Below are positions 6,669-13,179 of a stretch of 17,152 nt of DNA, one piece after another. Origin of the DNA: an uncultured Faecalibacterium sp. GTDB taxonomy: Bacteria; Bacillota; Clostridia; Oscillospirales; Ruminococcaceae. Location: assembly GCA_900551435.1 (NCBI GenBank), contig URVW01000052.1, positions 1 to 17,152 of the forward strand, in the 5' to 3' direction. The notes beneath the pieces are model-generated. The model did no database searches, had not been told where the DNA came from, and saw nothing but the letters and a program-made list of their open reading frames with translations. The position numbers and the translations under genes are program-made. Position 1 is the first letter of the stretch. Every line of letters starts with the position of its first letter.

Positions 6669-8183
6669 TCACAGGCAGCTCTTGTAAGCAGCCTCTGCGC
6701 CCTCGGTGCGGATCAGCTCGAGGTCTGCCAGAACGGCAGCTTCCAGACCCTCGATCTTGGTCAGGTCCTGATCCCACATCTGGGTGTTGGTCAGAACAGC
6801 GTGCACCAGCTCAGCGGCGGTGTCGTTCTTGTGCTCATAGTAGAAGTCCAGTGCCCATGCGTCATCCTGGATCTTATAGGTGTTGCCGGCAGGGCGCTTG
6901 CAGATCAGGCCGTCTGCGGTGCGCTCCTGAATGTCGTTGGAGTAGAATGCGATGTAAGCAGCCAGAGACATGGTCAGGCACTTGGGCAGCTTCTTCTGCT
7001 CCTCGATGTAGGCGAGGAAGGAAGGCATGTTGCGGGCCTTCCACTTGGAGGTGGAGTTCAGAGAAATGCTCATCAGCTCGTGGTTGATGAACGGGTTGTT
7101 GAAACGATCCTGAACCGCAGATGCGAAGTCCTCGAGGTCCTTCTTGTCCAGCGGCAGGGTGGGGATGACTTCCTCGTGCAGCATCTTGTTCATGAAGCCG
7201 CGGATGGTGTCGTTGTGCATGCAGTCACGAACGATGTCGAAGCCAGCCAGATAAGCGCCCAGAACGAAGCCGGTGTGTGCGCCGTTCAGGATGCGGACCT
7301 TGCGCTTCTTGTACGGAGTGACATCGGGCACGACCATGACGTTGACGCCAGCCTTCTTGAACGGCAGCTTGTCCTCCAGACCATCGGGGCCTTCGATGAC
7401 CCAGACGCCAAAGACTTCGCCGACATCCAGGACCTGATCGTGGTAGCCGTTGGCCTCTTCCAGAGCGGCCAGCTCCTGAGGATCACGGATGCGGCCCGGA
7501 ACGATGCGGTCCACCAGCGTGGAGCAGAAGGTGTTGGCGTTGTTCATCCAGTCGATGAAGCCAGCCTCCAGATTCCAATCCTTTGCATAGTTGTTGCAGC
7601 ACTTCTTCAGCTCTTTGCCGTTGTTGTCGATCAGCTCGCAGCTCAGGATGACCAGACCCTTATCCGCAGCGCCGTTGAATGCCTTATAGCGCTCGAACAG
7701 AACGCGGGTCAGCTTTGCGGGGAAGCTGTTGGGAGGGACCTGATCGAACTCGCTGTCGCCCTGCGTATAAGCGATGCCAGCCTCGGTGGTGTTGGATACA
7801 ACGATCTCGAGGTCCTCAGAACGTGCCAGAGCCAGAACTTCGTCCCACTTGCTGTCAACGTAGGGGCAGACGCAGTCGGACACGCAGGAGATCACGCGCT
7901 TTGCATCGACCTTCTGGCCCTTCTCGCTGCCGCGCAGATACAGGGTGTACAGACCCTCCTGCTCGTTCATCCAATCAGCCATCTGGGGGAAGTTGCCGAT
8001 GGGCTGCACCAGCTTGACCTTGCCGTTGTAGCCAGCTTTTTCGTTCGCGATATCGAAGAAGTAGTCCACGAATGCACGCAGGAAGTTGCCTTCGCCGAAC
8101 TGCATGACCTTGACCGGAGCATCCTTCAGGATGTAGCCGTTATAGCCAGACTGCTCAAGGACCTTGTAATTCAAAGTTTCCAT
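6669..8183 (-). CDS. uxaB: Tagaturonate reductase UxaB (altronate oxidoreductase)
   Basis: A 504-residue member of the polyol-specific long-chain dehydrogenase (mannitol dehydrogenase) family, a little longer than E. coli UxaB (483). The N-terminal nucleotide-binding motif FGEGNFLRAF is at residues 29-38, SNTTEAG at about 130-136, and the family's active-site Lys-Asn-His set is visible as K295, N300 and H303 in KVRILNGAHTG. It reduces D-tagaturonate to D-altronate with NADH in the cytosol, between UxaC and UxaA. ATG at 8183 follows AAAAGGAG. It is the first gene of the minus-strand uxaB-uxaA unit, transcribed divergently from uxaC, with a palindromic operator between its -35 and -10. Fructuronate reductase (UxuB) is a related alternative, but the altronate dehydratase next door supports UxaB. 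Confidence 0.93.
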   Translation of the reverse strand: METLNYKVLEQSGYNGYILKDAPVKVMQFGEGNFLRAFVDYFFDIANEKAGYNGKVKLVQPIGNFPQMADWMNEQEGLYTLYLRGSEKGQKVDAKRVISCVSDCVCPYVDSKWDEVLALARSEDLEIVVSNTTEAGIAYTQGDSEFDQVPPNSFPAKLTRVLFERYKAFNGAADKGLVILSCELIDNNGKELKKCCNNYAKDWNLEAGFIDWMNNANTFCSTLVDRIVPGRIRDPQELAALEEANGYHDQVLDVGEVFGVWVIEGPDGLEDKLPFKKAGVNVMVVPDVTPYKKRKVRILNGAHTGFVLGAYLAGFDIVRDCMHNDTIRGFMNKMLHEEVIPTLPLDKKDLEDFASAVQDRFNNPFINHELMSISLNSTSKWKARNMPSFLAYIEEQKKLPKCLTMSLAAYIAFYSNDIQERTADGLICKRPAGNTYKIQDDAWALDFYYEHKNDTAAELVHAVLTNTQMWDQDLTKIEGLEAAVLADLELIRTEGAEAAYKSCL

Positions 8184-8220
8184 TTCTGTGTTCTCCTTTT
8201 AAGTTTGCTTTGCTTCGCTC

Positions 8221-8242
8221 GGGAGAGCCCTTGTGCTCTCCC
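8221..8242 (-). promoter_or_regulatory. 5'-terminal stem-loop of the uxaB mRNA
   Basis: GGGAGAGC (8221-8228) pairs with GCTCTCCC (8235-8242) around a six-base loop. It lies about 5 bases downstream of the start predicted from the -10 box at 8254-8259, so it would cap the 5' end of the uxaB-uxaA transcript and may stabilise it. Confidence 0.5.
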
Positions 8243-8253
8243 CTCTCGCTCCT

Positions 8254-8283
8254 ATTGTAAGCTGTTGTATACAAATAAGTCAA
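8254..8283 (-). promoter_or_regulatory. uxaB promoter with palindromic operator in the spacer
   Basis: On the minus strand TTGACT (8283-8278) and TACAAT (8259-8254) are 18 bases apart. The perfect palindrome TTGTATACAA (8265-8274) lies between them, where a bound repressor would block RNA polymerase. The sequence fits sites used by GntR/FadR-family uronate regulators such as UxuR/ExuR types; a LacI-family protein is not excluded. No regulator gene is in the window. Confidence 0.7.
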
Positions 8284-8378
8284 GTACTTTTTGCTAGATT
8301 TTTGGGCCGGAACAGGCCATTTTTATAAATTCCAGCGCTTTTCACAAGGAAAAGTCCAAAAATTTGTCAGTTTTTCAG

Positions 8379-8407
8379 TTGTATACATCGGCATTTTCCG
8401 GTATACT
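8379..8407 (+). promoter_or_regulatory. uxaC promoter overlapping a palindromic operator
   Basis: TTGTAT (8379-8384) and TATACT (8402-8407) are 17 bases apart. The palindrome TTGTATACAT (8379-8388), which differs from the uxaB site by one base, overlaps the -35 box, so the same regulator should repress uxaC. The start is predicted near 8414. Confidence 0.7.
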
Positions 8408-8420
8408 AAAGACAGGCACA

Positions 8421-8440
8421 GCCCGCCCGCGCGGACGGGC
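8421..8440 (+). promoter_or_regulatory. 5'-terminal GC-rich stem-loop of the uxaC mRNA
   Basis: A 20-base near-perfect palindrome (GCCCG at 8421-8425 against CGGGC at 8436-8440, one internal mismatch) about 7 bases downstream of the predicted transcription start. It mirrors the stem-loop at the 5' end of the divergent uxaB transcript. Confidence 0.42.
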
Positions 8441-8492
8441 GCAAAACCGATCATCCGAACACGATGAATGAATCAGAAAAGGAGTTCGACCC

Positions 8493-9926
8493 ATGAAAGC
8501 ATTTATGGATAAGGAATTCATGCTCCAGTCTGCTACGGCTCAGCATCTGTATCACGATTATGCAGAGGATATGCCCATCTGCGACTATCACTGCCACATC
8601 CCTCCCCGCGAGATCTACGAGAACCGCCGCTTTGACAACATCGCTCAGGTCTGGCTGGGCGGCCGCAACCCGGACGGCAGCTACTTCGGCGACCACTACA
8701 AGTGGCGCGTCATGCGCTCCAACGGCGTGCCCGAAGAGTACATCACCGGTGACAAGCCCGACCGCGAGCGCTTCCAGAAGTTCGCAGAGGCTCTGCCCAT
8801 GGCCATCGGCAACCCGATGTACCACTGGACCAACCTCGAGCTGCACCGCTTCTTCGGCTACGAGGGCGTTCTGAACGGCGACACCGCTGAGGAAGTTTGG
8901 AATCTGTGCAACGACAAGCTGCAGCACGATCCCAACCTGACCGTCCGCGGCCTGATCGAGCAGTCCAACGTAGCCTTCATCGGCACGACCGATGACCCCA
9001 TCGACAGCCTCGAGTGGCACAAGAAGATCAAGGAAGATCCCACCATCAAGTTCACCGTGGCTCCTTCCTTCCGCCCCGACAAGGCCCTCAACATCCAGAA
9101 GCCCGGTTTTGTTGAGTACATGGGCAAGCTGGCTGAGGTCGTCGGCAAAGAGAAGCTGGCATGCATCGACTGCGTCTGCGATGCTCTGACCAAGCGCATC
9201 GAGTTCTTCGTCGAGATGGGCTGCCGCGCTACCGACCACGGTCTGGACTATGTGCCTTACCGTGAGGCTTCCAAGGAAGAGGTCAACGCCATCTACCAGA
9301 AGGCTATGGCCGGCGAGGCTGTCACCGTGGAAGAGGCTGAGAAGTATCAGACCTACATCCTCATCCATCTGGGCAAGCAGTATCACCGCCTGAACGTCGC
9401 AATGCAGATCCACTACAACTGTCTGCGCGGCGTCAACCGCAAGATGAACACTCTGCTGGGACCCGATACCGGCTTCGATATGATCAACACCGCGACCTGC
9501 GGCGGCGAGATCGCAAGTCTGCTGAGCGCTCTGAACGACACCGACGAGTGCCCCAAGACCATCATCTATAGCCTGAACCCCGGCGATGACGCTCAGATCG
9601 GCACGATCCTCGGCTGCTTCCAGAACAGCGAGGTCCCGGGCAAGATCCAGCACGGTTCCGCTTGGTGGTTCAACGACCACAAGATCGGCATGGAAGAGCA
9701 GATGACTCGTCTGGCAAGCCTCGGTCTGCTGGGCAACTTCGTCGGCATGCTGACCGACAGCCGCAGCTTCCTGAGCTACACTCGTCACGATTACTTCCGC
9801 CGCATCCTGTGCAACATCATCGGCCAGTGGGTCGAAGATGGCGAGTATCCCAACGACGAAAAGGCTCTGGAGAAGATCGTCAAGGGCATCTGCTTCGACA
9901 ACGCAAAGCGTTACTTCGCTCTGTAA
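8493..9926 (+). CDS. uxaC: Glucuronate/galacturonate isomerase UxaC
   Basis: A 477-residue uronate isomerase of the amidohydrolase superfamily, close to E. coli UxaC (470). The metal-binding HxH is His33/His35 in CDYHCHIPPREI, followed by IAQVWLGGRNPDG and GTTDDPIDSLEWH. Near the C-terminus the family signature RSFLSYTRHDYFRRILC is intact. It converts D-galacturonate to D-tagaturonate (and glucuronate to fructuronate), the first cytosolic step of the pathway continued by UxaB and UxaA. ATG at 8493 follows AAAAGGAG (8477-8484). It is transcribed alone, divergently from uxaB, from an operator-controlled promoter, and ends at a strong terminator. Confidence 0.97.
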   Translation: MKAFMDKEFMLQSATAQHLYHDYAEDMPICDYHCHIPPREIYENRRFDNIAQVWLGGRNPDGSYFGDHYKWRVMRSNGVPEEYITGDKPDRERFQKFAEALPMAIGNPMYHWTNLELHRFFGYEGVLNGDTAEEVWNLCNDKLQHDPNLTVRGLIEQSNVAFIGTTDDPIDSLEWHKKIKEDPTIKFTVAPSFRPDKALNIQKPGFVEYMGKLAEVVGKEKLACIDCVCDALTKRIEFFVEMGCRATDHGLDYVPYREASKEEVNAIYQKAMAGEAVTVEEAEKYQTYILIHLGKQYHRLNVAMQIHYNCLRGVNRKMNTLLGPDTGFDMINTATCGGEIASLLSALNDTDECPKTIIYSLNPGDDAQIGTILGCFQNSEVPGKIQHGSAWWFNDHKIGMEEQMTRLASLGLLGNFVGMLTDSRSFLSYTRHDYFRRILCNIIGQWVEDGEYPNDEKALEKIVKGICFDNAKRYFAL

Positions 9927-9950
9927 TCCGCTCCTGAACCCTTAAAACGA

Positions 9951-9998
9951 AACAAACAGCCGCCGCACGATGAAAAACCGTGCGGCGGCTGTTCTTTT
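9951..9998 (+). terminator. uxaC terminator, first copy of a 43-bp duplicated hairpin
   Basis: AACAGCCGCCGCACG (9955-9969) pairs with its complement at 9979-9993 around ATGAAAAAC and is followed by CTTTTT. Positions 9951-9993 recur base for base at 10452-10494. Confidence 0.93.
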
Positions 9999-10001
9999 TG
10001 G

Positions 10002-10030
10002 TTGCATTTTGTCAGCTTCTATGCTATTCT
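10002..10030 (+). promoter_or_regulatory. Promoter of the small membrane peptide gene
   Basis: TTGCAT (10002-10007) and TATTCT (10025-10030) are 17 bases apart, with a TGC extended -10 at 10022-10024. The start is predicted near 10037, which leaves a leader of about 150 bases before the peptide start, long for such a small gene. Confidence 0.6.
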
Positions 10031-10150
10031 GTAAGTGCCGTGCAGCCGCGCGGCATCAGGCGCTGTGCCCAAAACGCAGGCGGCAACTCCCTGCCGGAAA
10101 GACTTGTTTCTCATAGCAAGCCGCCGGGAGGGCGACTTTTCGAAGTTTTC

Positions 10151-10181
10151 TCCCCCGGAGGTTCTCACCGAAAGGGGGGGA
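10151..10181 (+). promoter_or_regulatory. Hairpin that may hide the Shine-Dalgarno of the peptide gene
   Basis: TCCCCC (10151-10156) can pair with GGGGGA (10176-10181), part of the G-run at 10174-10180 that is the only candidate ribosome site for the ATG at 10188. Inner pairing GGT/ACC (10160-10162 / 10167-10169) would strengthen it. Translation of the primary mRNA may therefore be restrained, as in known type I toxin messages. Confidence 0.45.
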
Positions 10182-10187
10182 TGTCAA

Positions 10188-10325
10188 ATGACATTGACTG
10201 AGGTTCTTGCTCTGTTGGCGCTCATCATCAGTTTACTGGGATTGATCGTCACCGTGATCTATGACACGATCGATATCGTGCTCCGGATCAAAGAGTTTCA
10301 ACTGAAAAATGGACAAAAGAAATGA
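10188..10325 (+). CDS. Small membrane peptide, candidate type I toxin
   Basis: A 45-residue peptide beginning MTLTEVLALLALIISLLGLIVTV: one transmembrane helix at about residues 5-25, then a charged amphipathic tail (YDTIDIVLRIKEF, then LKNGQKK). Size and layout resemble the Firmicute holin-like or TxpA/BsrG-type toxins of type I toxin-antitoxin systems, which act by inserting into the cell's own membrane. ATG at 10188 is preceded by AAAGGGGGGG (10171-10180). Context supports the idea: its own promoter, a long structured leader, a terminator whose stem begins in the stop codon, and an opposing promoter just downstream. The assignment rests on architecture; I cannot confirm a family match without a search. 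A non-toxic small membrane protein is the alternative. Confidence 0.65.
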   Translation: MTLTEVLALLALIISLLGLIVTVIYDTIDIVLRIKEFQLKNGQKK

Positions 10326-10407
10326 CCGCCCACACTTCCCACGTGACGGTCATTCTTTTGACTAAGCCGACAGGAAGCTAGCCGTTTGTTGGGCCAGCGC
10401 CTTTTCT
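10312..10407 (-). ncRNA. Predicted antisense RNA, candidate antitoxin
   Basis: Inferred from the promoter at 10414-10442, which points at the 3' end of the peptide gene. A transcript starting near 10407 and ending at the reverse side of the shared hairpin would be about 90-100 nt and fully complementary to the toxin mRNA's terminator and its last codons. This tail-to-tail overlap is the arrangement of RatA with txpA in Bacillus subtilis. No open reading frame of note is on this strand here. The 3' end is a guess; readthrough into the peptide gene is equally compatible. Confidence 0.48.
10320..10360 (+). terminator. Terminator of the small peptide gene, probably bidirectional
   Basis: AATGACCG (10322-10329) pairs with CGGTCATT (10348-10355), followed by CTTTT. 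The TGA stop codon at 10323-10325 is inside the left arm. On the minus strand the same hairpin is followed by TTCTTTTG, so it could also end the antisense transcript. Confidence 0.72.
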
Positions 10408-10413
10408 ATTTGT

Positions 10414-10442
10414 AGTATAGCGATTTTCAAACGCTTTGTCAA
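10414..10442 (-). promoter_or_regulatory. Promoter of the predicted antisense RNA
   Basis: On the minus strand a perfect TTGACA (10442-10437) and TATACT (10419-10414) are separated by exactly 17 bases. It is one of the best promoters in the window, yet no minus-strand gene lies downstream until uxaA/uxaB, more than 2 kb away and with uxaC in between on the other strand. Confidence 0.72.
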
Positions 10443-10451
10443 GATTTTTTG

Positions 10452-10498
10452 AACAAACAGCCGCCGCACGATGAAAAACCGTGCGGCGGCTGTTTGTG
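10452..10498 (-). terminator. Terminator hairpin after the VTT-domain gene, second copy of the 43-bp repeat
   Basis: Identical to 9951-9993. Here the arms extend to ACAAACAG/CTGTTTGT. It lies immediately after the stop of the minus-strand VTT gene (10500) and would terminate it, though the minus-strand T-run is modest (TGTTTGTTC). Confidence 0.75.
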
Positions 10499-10499
10499 C

Positions 10500-11102
10500 T
10501 CAATCGATATCGTGTCTTTTGCAGAACTGCTTGCTGACCCAATACATCCCGGCCCAGATGACGATGGCAAAAATCAGATAGACCGGATTTTTCATCGAGC
10601 TGACCAGCGACTGCCCGAACAGCGCCATCATCGCGACCATCACGCCCTTGCCCAGCAGCATGGTGATAAGATACCGTTTCTCGTCAAAATCCGAGATGCC
10701 AAAAGCAAAATGCATAAAGGACGACGGCGTGAACGGCAAGACTGAGAGCATGAACAGCGACGCCGTGTCGAACCGGCTGACCCAGCGCTCTGCCTTTTCC
10801 AGCTTCTGCGAGCGGCTGGCGATCTTCCAGAAAAAGCGCTTGACCACCCGCCGCCAGAGCAGAAACATGATCGTTCCACCCAGAATGACGCCGACCCAGC
10901 TGTAGACGAAACCCAGAAATCCGCCGTGTGCCGCCACATTCAGCGCCACGATGGCGATGAGCGGCAGCGGCGGAAAAAACGATTCCACCATTGCCAGAAA
11001 GATGGGCGCGATCGGCCCAAGGTTCCCGAAGCCTTCCAATAAGTTCTGCCAGAATTCCAGCGTTCCCAGCTGGTGGAGCCATGCCATGACCGTACTGTTC
11101 AT
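10500..11102 (-). CDS. VTT/DedA-family (SNARE-associated) membrane protein
   Basis: A 200-residue polytopic membrane protein. The VTT/DedA signature is visible near residues 33-50: FLAMVESFFPPLPL, with the conserved Glu and the Pro-rich re-entrant segment, followed by a Gly-rich helix (GFLGFVYSWVGVILGG), a cytoplasmic basic loop (RRVVKRFFWK) and LSVLPFTPSSFMHFAFG. Some family members are now assigned to transport of undecaprenyl phosphate or phospholipid between leaflets; which applies here is unknown. It probably has about five membrane segments. The start at 11102 is preceded by GGGAAGGAA, a less typical ribosome site. It lies 143 bases downstream of the exonuclease gene on the same strand; a TATACT box (11137-11132, minus strand) suggests its own promoter, though no good -35 is seen. 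Confidence 0.85.
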   Translation of the reverse strand: MNSTVMAWLHQLGTLEFWQNLLEGFGNLGPIAPIFLAMVESFFPPLPLIAIVALNVAAHGGFLGFVYSWVGVILGGTIMFLLWRRVVKRFFWKIASRSQKLEKAERWVSRFDTASLFMLSVLPFTPSSFMHFAFGISDFDEKRYLITMLLGKGVMVAMMALFGQSLVSSMKNPVYLIFAIVIWAGMYWVSKQFCKRHDID

Positions 11103-11245
11103 CGTACCGTTCCTTCCCTCTCGTTTTCCTTAGTATATCCAAAATCTGTGAATGCGTTGTGAAGAAATTCTTCCTAAATTTCACATTTTCGACGTTCTAT
11201 ACTCTCTATCACGAAACAGCGAGGGCTTTTCCTGCACGATCTCTG

Positions 11246-12250
11246 TTATTCTTCTGTTTTTCCCTCGGCCTGTTTTTCGGCGCGGGCCTTCATCCGCTCG
11301 ATCTGCTGGGTGCGCTGCTTGTTCCAGCGGGCCAGATTCTCGTCGCTCGGCATCTGGACGCAGCGGGCAAAGCTCCAATGCAGCCCATCCCGCCGTGCCA
11401 TCTTGTACCGCTGGAACACGCCCTTTCCGGACGCATTGTCCATTCCGGCGCACTGAGGGCACTGGGACAGCGTATACCAGCTATTGCTTCCCTTTTTCAG
11501 CCAGATGTCATCCGGCACAAGGTCGCTGCCGCAGAGCGGGCACTGGGCCACGCTGATGGCAGGGTCCACCCGCCAAGTATACGGCTCCACATAGCCGCGG
11601 AACACCTTGAATTCACGGTAGTCGCCGGGTGCGGGGCAGAGGCTCTGCCGCAGAGATTCATCCTCGGTTGGATAAGCGGCCAGTCCGGCCCGCAGATCCA
11701 GCTTCCGGCAGACGTCCGCCGTGTAGAGCGTATCCGACAGGGCGTCGTGGAAGGGGCGGTCCATCGGGATGCCCATGCGGGTCACGACACTTTCCAGCGT
11801 CATCCCCTCGCCTTCTTTGCGGGGATGCTCCCGCAGGAACACCTGCTGCAGATCGTACCAGACTGTCGGGCGGCTCTCATTCAGGTTGCACAGGAAGAGG
11901 TTCTGCTTGAGCACCGGCACATCGTCCATGCCCCACTCGGCAAATTCAGCGTCCGGGCCGCACCACTGCATAAAGCGGCGCAGTCCCTGCACGATGGGTT
12001 CGCCTCGGTCGAGGTCTGCCTGTGTCAGACCGGTCACTTTTGCGATGTGATGCTGTAACTTCCGGAAGATGCGGGGCCGCAAGTGGATGGAGAACGTATC
12101 CAGAACGTTCGCGTCCTCGTCGATCTTCACCGCGCCGATCTCGATGATCTCGCCCCGGAAGGTCTGCTGTACCCCATGATAGTTGAAGGTATACGGCTGG
12201 TAGCCGATGTTCCATTCCAAATCAAATAAAACCAGATTGCGCTGTGGCAT
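11246..12250 (-). CDS. DEDDh 3'-5' exonuclease with C-terminal zinc ribbon
   Basis: A 334-residue protein. Residues 1-185 are a DEDDh exonuclease domain: Asp10 and Glu12 in FDLEWN, Asp109 or Asp110 in EWGMDDV, and His168 with Asp173 in FHDALSDT, the arrangement of the ERI-1/KapD subgroup, which acts on RNA or single-stranded nucleic acid. After a linker, two CxxC knuckles (Cys237/Cys240 in CPLCG and Cys264/Cys267 in CPQCAG) suggest a zinc ribbon. The C-terminus is a basic, Gln/Glu-rich tail likely to be helical. The ATG at 12250 follows AGAGGAAA, and the gene begins only 15 bases after the HAD gene, so they form an operon. The substrate is unknown. Confidence 0.82.
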   Translation of the reverse strand: MPQRNLVLFDLEWNIGYQPYTFNYHGVQQTFRGEIIEIGAVKIDEDANVLDTFSIHLRPRIFRKLQHHIAKVTGLTQADLDRGEPIVQGLRRFMQWCGPDAEFAEWGMDDVPVLKQNLFLCNLNESRPTVWYDLQQVFLREHPRKEGEGMTLESVVTRMGIPMDRPFHDALSDTLYTADVCRKLDLRAGLAAYPTEDESLRQSLCPAPGDYREFKVFRGYVEPYTWRVDPAISVAQCPLCGSDLVPDDIWLKKGSNSWYTLSQCPQCAGMDNASGKGVFQRYKMARRDGLHWSFARCVQMPSDENLARWNKQRTQQIERMKARAEKQAEGKTEE

Positions 12251-12265
12251 TCGTGTCGTTTCCTC

Positions 12266-13087
12266 TCACTGTAAAATAAACTTCTCGATGGCTTCCGCCA
12301 CGCCGTCGTGATTGTTGTCGGCGTCGGTCACATAGTCTGCCACGGCCTTCACGGCGTCCTCTGCGTTCTGCATCGCGACGCCCACGCCCGCAAGCTCGAT
12401 CATCGAGCGGTCGTTCAGACCGTCGCCGCACGCCATCAGATTGTCGCGGGTCAGGCCCATCCGCTCGAGCAGCGCGCTCAGGCTGGCATCCTTTGCCACG
12501 CCCAGCGGGACCGCCTCAATGAAGAAGGGGCTGGACGGATACAGGTCGATGCGGCCGGCGAACTGCTTGCTGCCCGCCTCGCAGACGGCATCGCGGCGGG
12601 ACGGGTCCAGCGTGATGAGCATTTTGCAGATGGGATAATCCACATAGCGGGCCAGATCGTCCACATGGTACATTTCCAGCTTGGTGGTGACGCACTCTTT
12701 CCGCGCCCACTCGTCGGTGTCGCGCTCGCAGACGATGCCGCGGTCATCGTAGGTCAGGATGGCGACATCCTGCTCGGCGGCAAACTTGCACAGCTCGGGC
12801 ACGAACTCCGGTCCCAGCTGTTTCTGATACAGGGTCTCGCCATTGGTGCAGTCCACGATCTTGCCGCCGTTATAGGCCAAGATGCAGCCGCCTTTCTGGT
12901 CCAGCCCCAGCTCCTTTGCCAGCGGCAGGATCCCCGCCGTCGGCCGGCCGGATGCCAGCACCACGGTCACGCCTTTTTCGATGGCCGCATCCAGCGCCGC
13001 GCGGGTGCGGGGAGTGACCTTTTTTTCGTCGTTGGTCAGAGTGCCGTCAAGGTCCAGTGCCAGCACCCGGATGTTTTTCTGTTCCAT
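12266..13087 (-). CDS. Cof-type HAD-IIB phosphatase
   Basis: A 273-residue cytosolic haloacid dehalogenase-superfamily hydrolase. Motif I is DLDGT (Asp12 nucleophile, Asp14), motif II ASGRP, and motif IV GDGLNDRSMIELAGVGVAMQNA, with a C2B cap between them; this is the Cof/YidA group that dephosphorylates sugar phosphates, flavin precursors or similar small molecules. I chose ATG at 13087 because AGGA sits 5 bases upstream. A GTG four codons further up (13099) would place that Shine-Dalgarno inside the gene. It is the first gene of a two-gene unit with the exonuclease. A promoter TTGCGC-18-TACAAT is visible upstream. Confidence 0.9.
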   Translation of the reverse strand: MEQKNIRVLALDLDGTLTNDEKKVTPRTRAALDAAIEKGVTVVLASGRPTAGILPLAKELGLDQKGGCILAYNGGKIVDCTNGETLYQKQLGPEFVPELCKFAAEQDVAILTYDDRGIVCERDTDEWARKECVTTKLEMYHVDDLARYVDYPICKMLITLDPSRRDAVCEAGSKQFAGRIDLYPSSPFFIEAVPLGVAKDASLSALLERMGLTRDNLMACGDGLNDRSMIELAGVGVAMQNAEDAVKAVADYVTDADNNHDGVAEAIEKFILQ

Positions 13088-13149
13088 ATCGTTCCTCACT
13101 TTCGGGCGCAGAACCGGCCCGTGTGTCGCAGTTTTTCGCTATCTTGCTT

Positions 13150-13179
13150 ATTGTACAATGAACGCCCCGCTCAGCGCAA
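13150..13179 (-). promoter_or_regulatory. Probable promoter of the HAD-exonuclease operon
   Basis: On the minus strand TTGCGC (13179-13174) and TACAAT (13155-13150) are 18 bases apart, about 60 bases upstream of the HAD start. The rest of the 13088-13420 gap holds a 12-bp palindrome (13193-13204), the lrgA promoter and its leader; I see no gene in it. Confidence 0.5.

Noticed and set aside
8221..8242. uxaB leader hairpin as a remnant of the MITE-like repeat
   Set aside because: It shares the 8-base GGGAGAGC/GCTCTCCC arms, but in reversed order, and has no CTCTCAG terminus or subterminal match; coincidence or independent origin is more likely.
3901..8297. Long plus-strand open frames opposite the epimerase, uxaA and uxaB genes
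   Set aside because: They are antisense shadows produced by GC-rich codon use. The minus-strand proteins have clear family motifs and ribosome sites; the shadows have neither.
13088..13099. GTG start of the HAD gene at 13099
   Set aside because: The AGGA ribosome site lies between this GTG and the ATG at 13087, so the ATG is the better start.
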